A DNA stretch of 61,768 bases from Syntrophaceae bacterium UBA2188 (GCA_002327985.1 DCVM01000185.1:1-61768); one strand, 5' to 3'. Shown: positions 8,736 through 17,101, counted from the stretch's first letter. A program made the numbers and translations. Notes: generated by a model from the letters alone, not told the origin.

Positions 8736-8767
8736 TCTTTTTGATCTTTGATAGGCCTGGACTCAGA

Positions 8768-9748
8768 TCAGGGCAAGGATCGTCGGAGGGACGCCGCCAC
8801 CTTCTTTCCATATTCGTAATTTTCCATCAGATTCTTTGGCGAAAAATCTAAGGCGTCTCGAATAATATATTTTTTAGGCTTGATCTCGACGATGGGAGCA
8901 AAGCGAACCTTCTTAAGTTCCTTTTCGATTCTCTTTCGTGAATGATTTTGAGGGAGACATCCTTTTATTTTCTCCCAATTCTCCTTCAGGGTATTGAGAC
9001 GCTTTGCCCCTTCTACGTCTGTGCGGTAGATCTCATTGACCATGAGTTCGACGGCGCGGCCGAGATAGGTGAAGGCATTGCTTTTCATTCCACTCCAACT
9101 CTCACCAAATTCCTGCCGTTCGACTTCGAATGGAGAAGCATAAATGACATAAATCGCCTCAGCCCCTGCCTGAAATGCCTGGCCAAGGGGGGTGATATCC
9201 CGAATCCCTCCATCCACTAAATGTTCTTTCCCGATTTTGACCGGTGGAAAGTAGTAGGGCATGGTTCCACTGGCTAAAACATAGTCAAGGATTCTCGGAC
9301 TCTTGTTATTAGCCGTTTTAAGCGCTCCGGTCTCCAGCGACACATACTGGATCTTTAAGATCCGTTTTGACTTTGCCAAACGATTAGGTTTCAGATATCT
9401 CTGTAAAAGTTTCTTGAGTGGCTTGGGATCATAGATGCTGTCCGCCCCTAAAACAATTCCCACCTCATTACCCGGTTTCCTAATGTAGACACTTTCGTTT
9501 CCTTCAATTTCCTCAAGCCAGAGGCGGCGGAGGGCGGTAAAAGTTTCTTTTAGATTTTGAAGGCTGATCTCAGGATGAACGGAATCAAAAGGAGCCTGGG
9601 CCAGAAAACTGGCGTTTAATGCTCCCACTGAAACGCCGCAGAGAATTTCGAAGTCGAGCCCCCTGTTGAGGATCAACTCCTCCATGGCGCCAATTTGGAA
9701 AGACCCTTTCGCTCCCCCGCCACTTAACACCAACGCCCTCCGAGTCAT
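8768..9748 (-). CDS. Patatin-like phospholipase
   Basis: A 326-residue patatin-family acyl hydrolase. The oxyanion motif is GGGAKG near residue 11, the nucleophile Ser lies in GVSVG (about residue 41), and the catalytic Asp is in DGG of LVDGGIRDITP, giving the Ser-Asp dyad. A C-terminal extension of about 100 residues follows the domain. No signal peptide is seen, so it is probably cytosolic or peripheral. Start 9748 has a GAGGAGG spaced 6 bases; the longer frame would overlap the upstream gene. It likely forms an operon with the small membrane protein at 9769-10110. The lipid substrate is unknown. Confidence 0.87.
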   Translation of the reverse strand: MTRRALVLSGGGAKGSFQIGAMEELILNRGLDFEILCGVSVGALNASFLAQAPFDSVHPEISLQNLKETFTALRRLWLEEIEGNESVYIRKPGNEVGIVLGADSIYDPKPLKKLLQRYLKPNRLAKSKRILKIQYVSLETGALKTANNKSPRILDYVLASGTMPYYFPPVKIGKEHLVDGGIRDITPLGQAFQAGAEAIYVIYASPFEVERQEFGESWSGMKSNAFTYLGRAVELMVNEIYRTDVEGAKRLNTLKENWEKIKGCLPQNHSRKRIEKELKKVRFAPIVEIKPKKYIIRDALDFSPKNLMENYEYGKKVAASLRRSLP

Positions 9749-9768
9749 CTTTGCCCTCCTCATAAAAA

Positions 9769-10110
9769 TTAAGAAGGTAAAAACCTGGACAAAAGCCAAC
9801 TCACGAGGCTGATCAAAATCGACCCGAACACCGCGCCCCAGAAACCACTGACATGAAATCCACTCACCAAAGCTGAAACCAACCAGAGCATCAGCCCATT
9901 GATGACCAGGAGAAAAAGCCCGAGCGTCACCAAGGTGAGGGGAAGTGTGAGTAAGACCAGGATGGGCCGGATAATCGTATTGACGATACCCAGTAGAAAA
10001 GCGGTCACTAAAGCCGCCCAGAAACTATCCACCCAGATCAACCCGGGAAAGAGGTAGGCGATGATCAGAATGGCCACCACATTAATGATTAAACGAATGA
10101 TGAAAAACAT
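9769..10110 (-). CDS. Four-helix 'mycobacterial phage holin' superfamily IV membrane protein
   Basis: A 113-residue protein made almost entirely of four membrane helices, with the conserved GIVNTIIRPILVLLTLPLTL segment (PF04020). Despite the family name, chromosomal members are ordinary small inner-membrane proteins of unknown function. The start at 10110 has AAAGGAGG directly upstream. It lies 20 bases before the patatin ATG and is probably co-transcribed with it. Confidence 0.83.
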   Translation of the reverse strand: MFFIIRLIINVVAILIIAYLFPGLIWVDSFWAALVTAFLLGIVNTIIRPILVLLTLPLTLVTLGLFLLVINGLMLWLVSALVSGFHVSGFWGAVFGSILISLVSWLLSRFLPS

Positions 10111-10216
10111 AATGCCTCCTTTAAGCACGGATCTCTTTTACCCCAGTATAGGGCACATCCATTCTTAGAATCAACTCTTTTCTTCCCTTTTTCATTAAAG
10201 AACTTATTGATCCCCG

Positions 10217-10245
10217 TTGACAGGGGAAATATTATTTGTTAACCT
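10217..10245 (+). promoter_or_regulatory. Putative bioY promoter
   Basis: TTGACA at 10217-10222, a 17-base spacer, then TAACCT at 10240-10245. The -10 box lies inside the left half of the BirA operator, so repressor binding would block transcription directly. Confidence 0.45.
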
Positions 10246-10267
10246 TTCTTTAACTTTTGGTTGACAA
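10236..10267 (+). promoter_or_regulatory. BirA (biotin repressor) operator
   Basis: TTGTTAACC at 10236-10244, 14 bases, then GGTTGACAA at 10259-10267. The two 9-mers are inverted repeats with one mismatch and fit the published bacterial BirA consensus TTGTAAACC-N14/15-GGTTTACAA in both half-sites and spacing. It ends 17 bases before the bioY ATG, so the transporter should be shut off when biotin is plentiful. The operator also covers the TTG at 10261, which argues against using that codon as the start. Confidence 0.8.
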
Positions 10268-10284
10268 TCTTCCTGGAAATCGCT

Positions 10285-10845
10285 ATGCCTATTGAAAAAT
10301 TACGGATGGTTGTCCTGGCCTCCCTCATGGCTGCGCTGACAGCTGTTGGAGCTTACATTTATGTTCCTTTAGGCCCTGTACCGATTGTCCTCTCCACCCT
10401 CTTTGTTATTCTGAGTGGTCTTCTTCTTGGAAGTCGCTGGGGATTGGCGAGCATGGGTCTTTACCTTCTGGTAGGAGCCATCGGCATTCCTGTTTTTGCA
10501 GGAGGAAAAGGAGGGGTTGCCCATTTCTTTGGTCCCACGGGTGGTTACCTTTTTGGTTACATTCTTGCTTCATGGATCACCGGTTTTGTTTCAGAGCGCT
10601 CTCCTGGTCGATGGATACTGGATATTCTTGCTGTCGTGATTGGATCACTTGCTATCTACGGTCTGGGAGTTCCATGGCTTAAACTGGTCACTCAAATGTC
10701 ATGGACAAAGGCGCTGATCGTAGGCGTGGTTCCTTTTCTCATCGGAGATGTATTGAAAGCCGCTATCGCTATTGTCCTTGCGAGATCTGTCAGGCCTATT
10801 TTGAAACGACAAATGAGCATGTCAACAATCGACAACGAAAAATAG
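10285..10845 (+). CDS. bioY: Biotin ECF transporter substrate-binding subunit BioY
   Basis: A 186-residue S-component with six membrane helices. The family motifs are clear: VPLGPVPIVLSTLFVILSGL near residue 30 and GGKGGVAHFFGPTGGYLFGY near residue 75, the latter forming the biotin pocket. It binds biotin in the membrane and works with the ATPase (11067) and EcfT (11798) encoded just downstream. The frame is open from a TTG at 10261, but that codon is inside the BirA operator, so ATG 10285 is chosen. A 197-bp inverted-repeat element separates it from ecfA. Confidence 0.92.
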   Translation: MPIEKLRMVVLASLMAALTAVGAYIYVPLGPVPIVLSTLFVILSGLLLGSRWGLASMGLYLLVGAIGIPVFAGGKGGVAHFFGPTGGYLFGYILASWITGFVSERSPGRWILDILAVVIGSLAIYGLGVPWLKLVTQMSWTKALIVGVVPFLIGDVLKAAIAIVLARSVRPILKRQMSMSTIDNEK

Positions 10846-10851
10846 TCTTGG

Positions 10852-11048
10852 GGTTAAGGTAACGAAGCCCGTATCGGTTAACGGTAACGTTTACAAAAAA
10901 AGGGGTACGGTGACGATGCTCGTATCGAAGCAAGAGTCTCGAAACTTGAAGCTCGAGTATCCAGCATCCATATACAAGCCTCGATACGAGCTTCGACAAC
11001 GACAAACGTTAATTTCAATTTAACGAAACGGGCATCCTTACCCTTACC
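10852..11048. repeat. Inverted-repeat element, family 1 copy A (MITE-like)
   Basis: About 197 bp bounded by GGTTAAGGTAACGAAGCCCG (10852-10871) and its imperfect inverse CGGGCATCCTTACCCTTACC (11029-11048). Inside is a second inverted pair, GCTCGTATCGAAGC (10918-10931) and GCCTCGATACGAGC (10978-10991). No coding capacity. A shorter relative with the same ends lies at 52421-52525. It sits between bioY and ecfA. Confidence 0.7.
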
Positions 11049-11066
11049 CTTATTTTCTGAACAATT

Positions 11067-11810
11067 ATGATCCAAATCCTAAACCTTGATCACTATTATC
11101 CTGACGGAACTCATGCCTTAAAAGGCATCAACCTTACCATCTCCGACGGTGAATTCCTTCTCATCTGCGGCCCCAATGGAAGTGGTAAAACTACGCTCAT
11201 CCGTCTCATCAGCGGTTTATTAAAACCCTTTTCAGGCTCCATCCGTGTAAACGGTTTCAATACGGTCAATGAATCAAAGCAAGTCCGTGGTCTGATCGGC
11301 ATGGTCTTTCAGGACCCCGATAGCCAGATTGTTGGAGAAACGGTGAGAGAAGATATTACCTTTGGTCCTGAAAATCTTGGACTCTCTCAAAAAGAAATCG
11401 ATGAACGGGTGGATTGGGCGCTACGGGTAATGGGGCTTGAAACCCTTTCAGAAAAACCCTGTTACCTCCTTTCAGGAGGGGAAAAAAGGCGCCTTGCCAT
11501 TGCCGGGGTGCTTGCCATGAGCCCTCAAGTGATTCTTTTTGATGAACCTTTCTCGTTTTTAGACTATCCGGGTATTCAAGAGGTCTTAAAGCATTTGGTT
11601 CACTTGCATCGAGAAGGACACACATTAATCGTCACCACCCACGATGTGGAAAAGGTGATCGCTCATGTAGACCGCATTGCCATCATCCATGATGGAGAAC
11701 TCAAAATGGCAGGCCCACCAGAAGAACTCATTACAAAACTCCCACAATTTGGGATTCGACCTCCCTGTTACGCCCTTCTGGGAAAGGAAAAAGTTTCATG
11801 GCTCGAATAG
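11067..11810 (+). CDS. bioM: ECF transporter ATPase (BioM/EcfA)
   Basis: A 247-residue ABC ATPase. Walker A is CGPNGSGKTTLIRL near residue 34, the Q-loop MVFQDPDSQIVG is the form typical of ECF ATPases, the signature is LLSGGEKRRLAIAGVLAM and Walker B is VILFDEPFSFLDYP. It powers biotin import with BioY and the EcfT protein encoded next; the coding regions overlap by 13 bases, showing translational coupling. A single ATPase gene suggests a homodimer, as in BioMNY. Confidence 0.9.
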   Translation: MIQILNLDHYYPDGTHALKGINLTISDGEFLLICGPNGSGKTTLIRLISGLLKPFSGSIRVNGFNTVNESKQVRGLIGMVFQDPDSQIVGETVREDITFGPENLGLSQKEIDERVDWALRVMGLETLSEKPCYLLSGGEKRRLAIAGVLAMSPQVILFDEPFSFLDYPGIQEVLKHLVHLHREGHTLIVTTHDVEKVIAHVDRIAIIHDGELKMAGPPEELITKLPQFGIRPPCYALLGKEKVSWLE

Positions 11811-12556
11811 CGCTTCACTACTTTCCTGGAAATTCCCTTCTTCATCACTGGGATGCCCGATGTAAATTCTTCGGGCTCCTGATGATGACGGCAACTCTTG
11901 TTCAATCAAACATTGCATGGTTTACTTTTGATTCAATTCTACTGATCGGCCTTCTCTTTCTTTCGAAACTACCTCTCAGACAATTCCTTCGTGATTTTTG
12001 GATTTGGGCGATCTTTCTTTTTGCCCTCTTCTTTTTTCAAGCCTTCTTCACTCCAGGACTCAGGGTATCTTTTTTTCCATGGCTTCCTATAAGCCTGGAA
12101 GGGATTTATCTCGGAGGTCTCACCTGCTGGCGTCTGGCACTTATTCTCGGATATGCTGTCCTCTTCACCGCTGTAACACGTCCTCGTGAGCTTCGGGACA
12201 CACTCGCCTGGCTCTTAAAACCCCTTCCGTTTCTTCCTGAACGTCGCATAGGGCTAATGGTCTCTCTTACTCTTCGCTTTTTCTCAATCATACTGGATGA
12301 AGCAGAAGAGGTCCGCCTGGCCCACAAGGCCCGGCTGGGAGACCAGAACAAAAATCCTTTTCGTAAAGCTAAATTTCTTGCACTCCCTCTTCTCCGGCGC
12401 TCATTGTCCCGGGCAGAAGAGGTCACCCTTGCCCTCGCTGCTAAAGGCTTTCGCGATGACCTCCCTATCCATCTTTCAAAATTACCATTTTCTCATCTCG
12501 TTCCTCTTTTTATTCTTTTAGGATCTTTAATGATCATAGGGTGGTATCAACTTTAA
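11798..12556 (+). CDS. bioN: ECF transporter transmembrane component (BioN/EcfT)
   Basis: A 252-residue energy-coupling T-component. The membrane helices are followed by the two short coupling motifs that grip the ATPases, seen here as AHKARLG and LAAKGFR near residues 175-215. The start overlaps the end of the ATPase gene. It completes a three-gene biotin uptake unit; co-localisation with bioY and the BirA operator supports biotin rather than cobalt as substrate. Confidence 0.88.
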   Translation: MARIALHYFPGNSLLHHWDARCKFFGLLMMTATLVQSNIAWFTFDSILLIGLLFLSKLPLRQFLRDFWIWAIFLFALFFFQAFFTPGLRVSFFPWLPISLEGIYLGGLTCWRLALILGYAVLFTAVTRPRELRDTLAWLLKPLPFLPERRIGLMVSLTLRFFSIILDEAEEVRLAHKARLGDQNKNPFRKAKFLALPLLRRSLSRAEEVTLALAAKGFRDDLPIHLSKLPFSHLVPLFILLGSLMIIGWYQL

Positions 12557-12605
12557 AAAATATCGAGGGGGAGAACGGTTAGAGACACGAGGCAGGAAAG
12601 TATAT

Positions 12606-12629
12606 AAAAAAAACCGCAAAGATTTGCGG
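12606..12629 (-). terminator. Rho-independent terminator of the receiver cassette
   Basis: Read on the minus strand, the stem CCGCAAA-TC-TTTGCGG (12629-12614) is followed by an eight-T run (12613-12606). It lies about 80 bases past the stop of the receiver gene at 12712. It may also weakly stop the converging ECF transcript. Confidence 0.75.
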
Positions 12630-12711
12630 CTTTATCAAAAACAGGAGGAAACTTAAAAAATTTCTTTAATATCTATCGGGAAAGGTTTTTCAAATACCCC
12701 TTTTTTTTCGT

Positions 12712-13140
12712 TTAAGCTGGGGCCAGTTCCGGAGTGAAAAAGGAAAAGAACCCTTCCTTGGTCCCCTCTCTCTGGATCTTCTCAAAGGCGCACGCCACCG
12801 CTGCCTTCACCTCCCCCAAATCCACCGGCTTCATCGCCTGATAAAAAATCCCCGCCCCCCGAAGACGCTTCACTAACCCCAGCGACTCCTCCGACGATAT
12901 CACGATGATCTGAATCCTCGGATTAATATTCTTCAACAAGGGAACCACATCACACGCCTTCACCCCTTCAATCTCATCATCAATCAAAATCACCTGAACG
13001 TTCCCCTTCCGAATCCTCCGAATCATCTCGCTCATCACCTTCGCCGTCTCTACCTTATATCCCATCCCATGAAAAAATGTAGAGAGCGACCGGCTCCAGT
13101 GATCATCCTCATAGGCTATTAGTATCGTCTTCGCTTTCAT
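12712..13140 (-). CDS. Response-regulator receiver-like protein
   Basis: A 142-residue single-domain receiver: acidic pair in IAYEDDHW, phosphoacceptor region VILIDDEIEG (Asp about 54), IVISSEES and KPVD with the conserved Lys. No DNA-binding output domain is present. The tail FFSFFTPELAPA is unusual. It is the last gene of a three-gene unit with two paralogous small membrane proteins, so its output could be contact with those proteins. No histidine kinase is nearby. The start at 13140 is favoured by GGGGGAG six bases upstream. Confidence 0.75.
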   Translation of the reverse strand: MKAKTILIAYEDDHWSRSLSTFFHGMGYKVETAKVMSEMIRRIRKGNVQVILIDDEIEGVKACDVVPLLKNINPRIQIIVISSEESLGLVKRLRGAGIFYQAMKPVDLGEVKAAVACAFEKIQREGTKEGFFSFFTPELAPA

Positions 13141-13166
13141 CCTCATCTCCCCCTATTCCATCCCCC

Positions 13167-13421
13167 CTACACCACTCGGATGGGTACCTCAGACTTTCTC
13201 GTCGGAGAGGTAGCCGCCCCAATAAAAGAGGAAAGCAGAACTCCTGCCGGAATCAACTGTGCCAACACCACAATGATCCCAAAGGTAAGGAAGAACATCA
13301 CTCCCACAAGCCCTACCCCCCTTACTCCTCCCTGGTAAGCAATCCCAAAAGAAAACAGGGCTATCGACACGATCAAAACTAAACTCAGGATTGCTAAAAT
13401 CTTTTTCATCTTCTCTGACAT
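13167..13421 (-). CDS. Small membrane protein, paralogue of the next gene
   Basis: An 84-residue protein with two hydrophobic segments. Its second half, FGIIVVLAQLIPAGVLLSSF then IGAATSP, matches the neighbouring protein's IGAIIVLLQLIPAAILFFSF then IGTATTA, so the two arose by duplication. No family was recognised. The start at 13421 has GAGGAG nine bases upstream; the longer frame from 13430 starts inside that site. It lies between the other small protein and the receiver gene, on one transcript. Confidence 0.65.
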   Translation of the reverse strand: MSEKMKKILAILSLVLIVSIALFSFGIAYQGGVRGVGLVGVMFFLTFGIIVVLAQLIPAGVLLSSFIGAATSPTRKSEVPIRVV

Positions 13422-13451
13422 GGCTATCATCTCCTCTTCGGGTGGCTCCCT

Positions 13452-13736
13452 CTACTTTTTGACCGCTACCGGCTCTGCCCCTGGTACCATCACTTCCTCT
13501 TCCACCTTCTTCTCTTTCTTGAAAGCCGCGGTGGTCGCTGTGCCTATGAAGCTGAAGAAAAGAATGGCTGCCGGGATCAGCTGAAGAAGAACGATAATTG
13601 CTCCGATGATGATGAAGATCCAAAGGGCCGTTCCAGCTTCTTTCATGCTGATGGAGCGTGCAAATGCTGGAGAAGCCATTAAGCTCATCAACCCTACCAT
13701 CAACCCAACCTTTAAACCTTTCATTCTTTTTTCCAT
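13452..13736 (-). CDS. Small membrane protein with signal-like N-terminus
   Basis: A 94-residue protein. The N-terminus (KGLKVGLMVGLMSLMASPAFA) looks like a cleavable signal peptide, followed by one strong membrane helix with QLIPAAILFFSFIG, then a charged tail rich in K and E (KKEKKVEEEV). AAAGGAGG sits 8 bases before ATG 13736, so the longer 115-residue frame is rejected. It is the first gene behind a sigma-54-type promoter. The function is unknown; the layout suggests a regulated membrane or envelope component. Confidence 0.65.
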   Translation of the reverse strand: MEKRMKGLKVGLMVGLMSLMASPAFARSISMKEAGTALWIFIIIGAIIVLLQLIPAAILFFSFIGTATTAAFKKEKKVEEEVMVPGAEPVAVKK

Positions 13737-13773
13737 TGTCGTTTCCTCCTTTGTTTGGCGTTCACCCTTAGTA

Positions 13774-13790
13774 ATGCATTCTGCATGCCA
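13774..13790 (-). promoter_or_regulatory. Candidate sigma-54 promoter
   Basis: On the minus strand TGGCATG (13790-13784), four bases CAGA, then ATGCAT (13779-13774). The GG and GC pairs are 12 bases apart, as in the TGGCACG-N4-TTGCA consensus. The start would fall near 13764, about 28 bases before the first gene's ATG and upstream of its ribosome binding site. No enhancer-binding regulator is encoded nearby. Confidence 0.6.
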
Positions 13791-13799
13791 AAGAATCAA

Positions 13800-14031
13800 T
13801 TATCACTTAAGTATTTGATATTATATGATTTTCTAAAATTAAGGGTTATTGATTGCAGGATTTTCAAGGCCAAAATGAATAGTTTAAATATACATATTGG
13901 AGGGTTTATATTCTGATAGATTTATAACTAATTGAATTTATTTGTATTAACTAATTATAATAAAATTATACATAAAATCAAATTTGTATAAAATATATAT
14001 ACATAATGTGTTGCTTTCTAACCTCCTGTTT
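13800..14031. other. AT-rich intergenic region
   Basis: Very AT-rich sequence (runs such as ATAAAATTATA and AAATATATATACATAA) between the sigma-54 cassette and the YgjP-like gene. It could contain upstream activator sites for the promoter at 13774, but no clear dyad was identified. No ORF seen. Confidence 0.4.
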
Positions 14032-14718
14032 TTAAAACCATAATCTATGTCCATTCTCTTTCAACCACAACCTACATTTCCTATGGTAAGGAAGGATCGT
14101 CTCTAAAGCGGCCCAAAATCTTTTGGAATGATTTTTTTCTTTTATATGGACAAGTTCATGAATCAGGACGTAATCGATAACGTCCAATGGTGCCATGATC
14201 ATTCTCCAGCTAAAAGATAATCGATTATCTCGTGAACAGGAGCCCCAACGGTATTTGGCGCTTGTTATCATTAACCCTTTCGGAAATAACTCAAGTCTAT
14301 TACTTAAATAATAGACTCTTTCTTCAATCTTCTCTTTTGCCTCTCTTTTATACCAATGAATAAAAAGATCTCTTGCCTCTTCTAAATGATCCCTATCAAG
14401 GATGAATTTACCAAAAGATAACTTGAGTGGAAATCCTTTATCGTTGGTTTGGCCTATTTCTAACGGATACCAATCTCCTAAATATAAAAATTTCTCGCCG
14501 GGGATAAATGCCTTATTGAGGTCCCTCGTAACCTTCTCTTTTTCTGATATTTTTTTAACGATCCATGACTGTTTATCCTTAATAAATTTTTCTATCTCCC
14601 CTTTCGGTGTATGGTAAGGGACATAAAGGACTATTCTCCCATCCTTTTTAATATGGAGAGAGACCGTTTTCTTTCTTTTTTTACTTCTGATCAACTGAAA
14701 GTTAGGACAATTATCCAT
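14032..14718 (-). CDS. YgjP-like metal-dependent peptidase (M48/DUF45)
   Basis: A 228-residue protein of the SprT/YgjP (DUF45) family. The zinc motif is HELVHIKEKNHSKRFW in the last quarter, preceded by the hallmark YRWGSCS. A predicted metallopeptidase or hydrolase; no substrate is known. Its ATG lies inside the end of the DUF188 gene (8-base overlap), so the two are translated together. Confidence 0.85.
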   Translation of the reverse strand: MDNCPNFQLIRSKKRKKTVSLHIKKDGRIVLYVPYHTPKGEIEKFIKDKQSWIVKKISEKEKVTRDLNKAFIPGEKFLYLGDWYPLEIGQTNDKGFPLKLSFGKFILDRDHLEEARDLFIHWYKREAKEKIEERVYYLSNRLELFPKGLMITSAKYRWGSCSRDNRLSFSWRMIMAPLDVIDYVLIHELVHIKEKNHSKRFWAALETILPYHRKCRLWLKENGHRLWF

Positions 14719-15169
14719 CCGTTCTCATGGCATCACTCGACTCTAAAAGAATTTTTACCAAACAAGCCTCGAATCTCCGATCATCTGCAAGCGTCCTCTT
14801 CCTCGGTCCTTTCGTCCTTTCACCACTTCGGCGGAGTCTGCTCTTTATCTCTCGCTCCTCTAATAAAAATTCTATTTTTTCAGAACGAAATTCTCTGCCG
14901 ATCGGGCTCAAACATCTCGCCCCTTTCCCCAGCACCACGGCTGCCAATCCCCAATCTTGAGTGATCACAATATCTCCACCCTCTGTCTTATTACTGACCG
15001 TTATATCCGCCTCTTGAGGATCGTCTCCCACCACAATGGGGTGGTCCGACTGGATGTTGTGATGAAAACTCGCCACTGTCCAAACCTGAATGCCATATTG
15101 ATGCCCGATTTTCATTGAAACTCTCAAAACAGATTTAGGGCAAGCATCTGCATCCACTATAATCTTCAT
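14711..15169 (-). CDS. YaiI/YqxD family protein (UPF0178, DUF188)
   Basis: A 152-residue member of UPF0178: opening MKIIVDADACPKSVLRVS, central VVGDDPQEADITV, GDIVITQDWGLAAVVLGKGA and the Arg-rich end KGPRKRTLADDRRF. The fold is PIN/NYN-like, suggesting nuclease-type chemistry, but the biological role is unknown. It overlaps the YgjP-like gene and lies 46 bases after the amidohydrolase gene in the same direction. Confidence 0.88.
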   Translation of the reverse strand: MKIIVDADACPKSVLRVSMKIGHQYGIQVWTVASFHHNIQSDHPIVVGDDPQEADITVSNKTEGGDIVITQDWGLAAVVLGKGARCLSPIGREFRSEKIEFLLEEREIKSRLRRSGERTKGPRKRTLADDRRFEACLVKILLESSDAMRTDG

Positions 15170-15215
15170 GAACTTTTTCTTTCATTTTATTGATTCTGAG
15201 GTGACCCTGCTACTT

Positions 15216-16070
15216 TTAAGAACGGCTCTCGGGGAGGTTCATGTAATTTATGTAATTTCTATGAACTAACTTATCGAATATTTCCGTGTCTTCCAGAAAT
15301 CGATGGATAAAATGAAGCGTAGATTGGACGATTTCTGGCTGACCGATCACCGCATCGCTTCCAAAAAGGATACGATCTTGGTACTGTTGGATAAAGCTTT
15401 TATAGGGCACTGGATCTTTTTCCATAAAAGATTCTAAAGAAGCCATGTCCGTGTAGCAATTTGGATATTTGTCTAAAAGAGAGGAGATGGCCTTTCTGGA
15501 AAATCCAAAATGGGGGATATTAAAATTAATCTTGGGAAAACTCTCAATCATTTCTGCGATAAAATTCCCATATTTTCTCAAATCAGCGTGTATCAGGATC
15601 GGCATACCTTGAGAGGATGCATTTTCAATAATCATCGATGTGATCTTCTCTGATTGCTTGCATGTTCGACGAAAGGTCTTTTCCATACCACCTATTCGCA
15701 GTACCGTATCTTCCTCTGGAACATAAAGCAGTTTAACGCCGATAAACCCCTTCTGCCTGTACATTTTGATTTTTTCTTCAATATTATTTTCGATAAAACG
15801 TGCGTCTAAAAAGGGGACCATCTTCAGACGATGGGGTGAGTAAATGACAGAAAATGGGTCCTTTTGATTTTCAATGGCCTCCCGGGTCACATTATGATGA
15901 TAGGCTCCGGGTATCATCTTCAGATAAGTATTTATTTCGGTGGGAAATTCGGCTATCACCAAGACATTCATACCGACAAAACCGATTTTCCCCAAATAAT
16001 CGAAAGCATGCTTGAGTTCGCTTAAAGAACCTTGATAAAAAAAATGAATATGAGCATCATAGTATTTCAT
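15216..16070 (-). CDS. Amidohydrolase-family (TIM-barrel) hydrolase
   Basis: A 284-residue protein of the amidohydrolase-2 type. The metal motif is DAHIHFF at the N-terminus, followed by ILIHADLRKYG (second His site), NIPHFGFS (third His) and LFGSDAVIG (Asp near the C-terminus). These four sites sit on the barrel strands of metal-dependent decarboxylases and hydrolases. The substrate is unknown. It lies 38 bases after the DUF362 gene and is probably co-transcribed with it. Confidence 0.8.
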   Translation of the reverse strand: MKYYDAHIHFFYQGSLSELKHAFDYLGKIGFVGMNVLVIAEFPTEINTYLKMIPGAYHHNVTREAIENQKDPFSVIYSPHRLKMVPFLDARFIENNIEEKIKMYRQKGFIGVKLLYVPEEDTVLRIGGMEKTFRRTCKQSEKITSMIIENASSQGMPILIHADLRKYGNFIAEMIESFPKINFNIPHFGFSRKAISSLLDKYPNCYTDMASLESFMEKDPVPYKSFIQQYQDRILFGSDAVIGQPEIVQSTLHFIHRFLEDTEIFDKLVHRNYINYMNLPESRS

Positions 16071-16108
16071 GTTTAAAACCTTCTCTCATAACTCTTCTTT
16101 ACCTATTC

Positions 16109-17101
16109 TCATCCCTTCTTCAAAATCTCAAAAACCCGGTCCCGGTAGTCCCGGCTTTTTTCATCGGCAGGGATCACATCGATCTCCGAAGGAGAGGATG
16201 CCCCCAAACCAAGTTCTGCTGCCCTTGCAATTTGTTCCTGCTCAAAGATCTTAGGCCTCATGATGCTTTCATTGCTTCCAAGAAGTTTTAAAATGGCTAC
16301 TCCAACAGCATCCATGCCCACTCGATCCGTAGAGGCAAGGAAGACCTCCCCTTTTGCATGCTTTCCAGTCATGGGACCGCCATCCACAAAGGCATCGATT
16401 CCGTCAAGGATGATCAGGGCAGGTTTAAAAGGTTCATTAATCTCCGCGATCATCTTTCGTTGATGGGGAGATCCGTGAAGTTCCTTCATATATTCGTACC
16501 CATGACGGGAGGTAGGCACAACACCCACATGGAGCTTCAGCGAAAACGTAAAGATTCCTCCATACTGATGGGTCTTCAGGCAGCAGGTGGAAACGAGGCA
16601 CTCTGCATCAAGGATAGGCCGTGCAATCCGAAACCCATTTGACCAGTGACTCTTTTTAGGTTTGAATAAGACCCAATCCTTCTGATCAAGCTCGTCGAAG
16701 TCAATGACCTTTACATTCAATTTATCCAGAATGGGCAAAATGCCCTTTTTCCCCATCACCTCCCGGGTGGGCGGATAGCTTCTCTCTCCAAGGCTGATCG
16801 ATCTTGCCCCCATTTCCCAGATCTCCTCTATTAATGATACCAGTGTGTCATTGTGCGTGGAACCTGGCGTGATATCGGCAGTATTGAAATTGGGTTTGAT
16901 CAGGACATTCTTCCCTTTGACAGGATAAATCTTGAGGGCGTTCAATGATGCCTTTACGCCTTTTTTCCGATCATCTGTTTTCATCAATATTACACGGCTC
17001 ATAGGTTTCGACATTATTATTCCTCCATCCGTACCTAACAATAAACCTCCACCCACTATCCCAGCATATTTTAAAAAATTCCTTCGGTTAATTCTCTTCA
17101 T
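16109..17101 (-). CDS. Tat-exported DUF362 protein
   Basis: A 330-residue DUF362 protein with a twin-arginine signal, KRINRRNFLKYAGIVGGGLL, so it is exported folded and probably carries a cofactor. The DUF362 domain (VLIKPNFN, LVSTCCLKTHQYGGIFTFSL) resembles ferredoxin-linked proteins, but there are no CxxC clusters of the 4Fe-4S type. Start 17101 is chosen because its ATG shares bases with the stop of the Cys-rich gene (ATGA overlap). The coupled Cys-rich protein may be its electron or metal partner. Confidence 0.8.
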   Translation of the reverse strand: MKRINRRNFLKYAGIVGGGLLLGTDGGIIMSKPMSRVILMKTDDRKKGVKASLNALKIYPVKGKNVLIKPNFNTADITPGSTHNDTLVSLIEEIWEMGARSISLGERSYPPTREVMGKKGILPILDKLNVKVIDFDELDQKDWVLFKPKKSHWSNGFRIARPILDAECLVSTCCLKTHQYGGIFTFSLKLHVGVVPTSRHGYEYMKELHGSPHQRKMIAEINEPFKPALIILDGIDAFVDGGPMTGKHAKGEVFLASTDRVGMDAVGVAILKLLGSNESIMRPKIFEQEQIARAAELGLGASSPSEIDVIPADEKSRDYRDRVFEILKKG

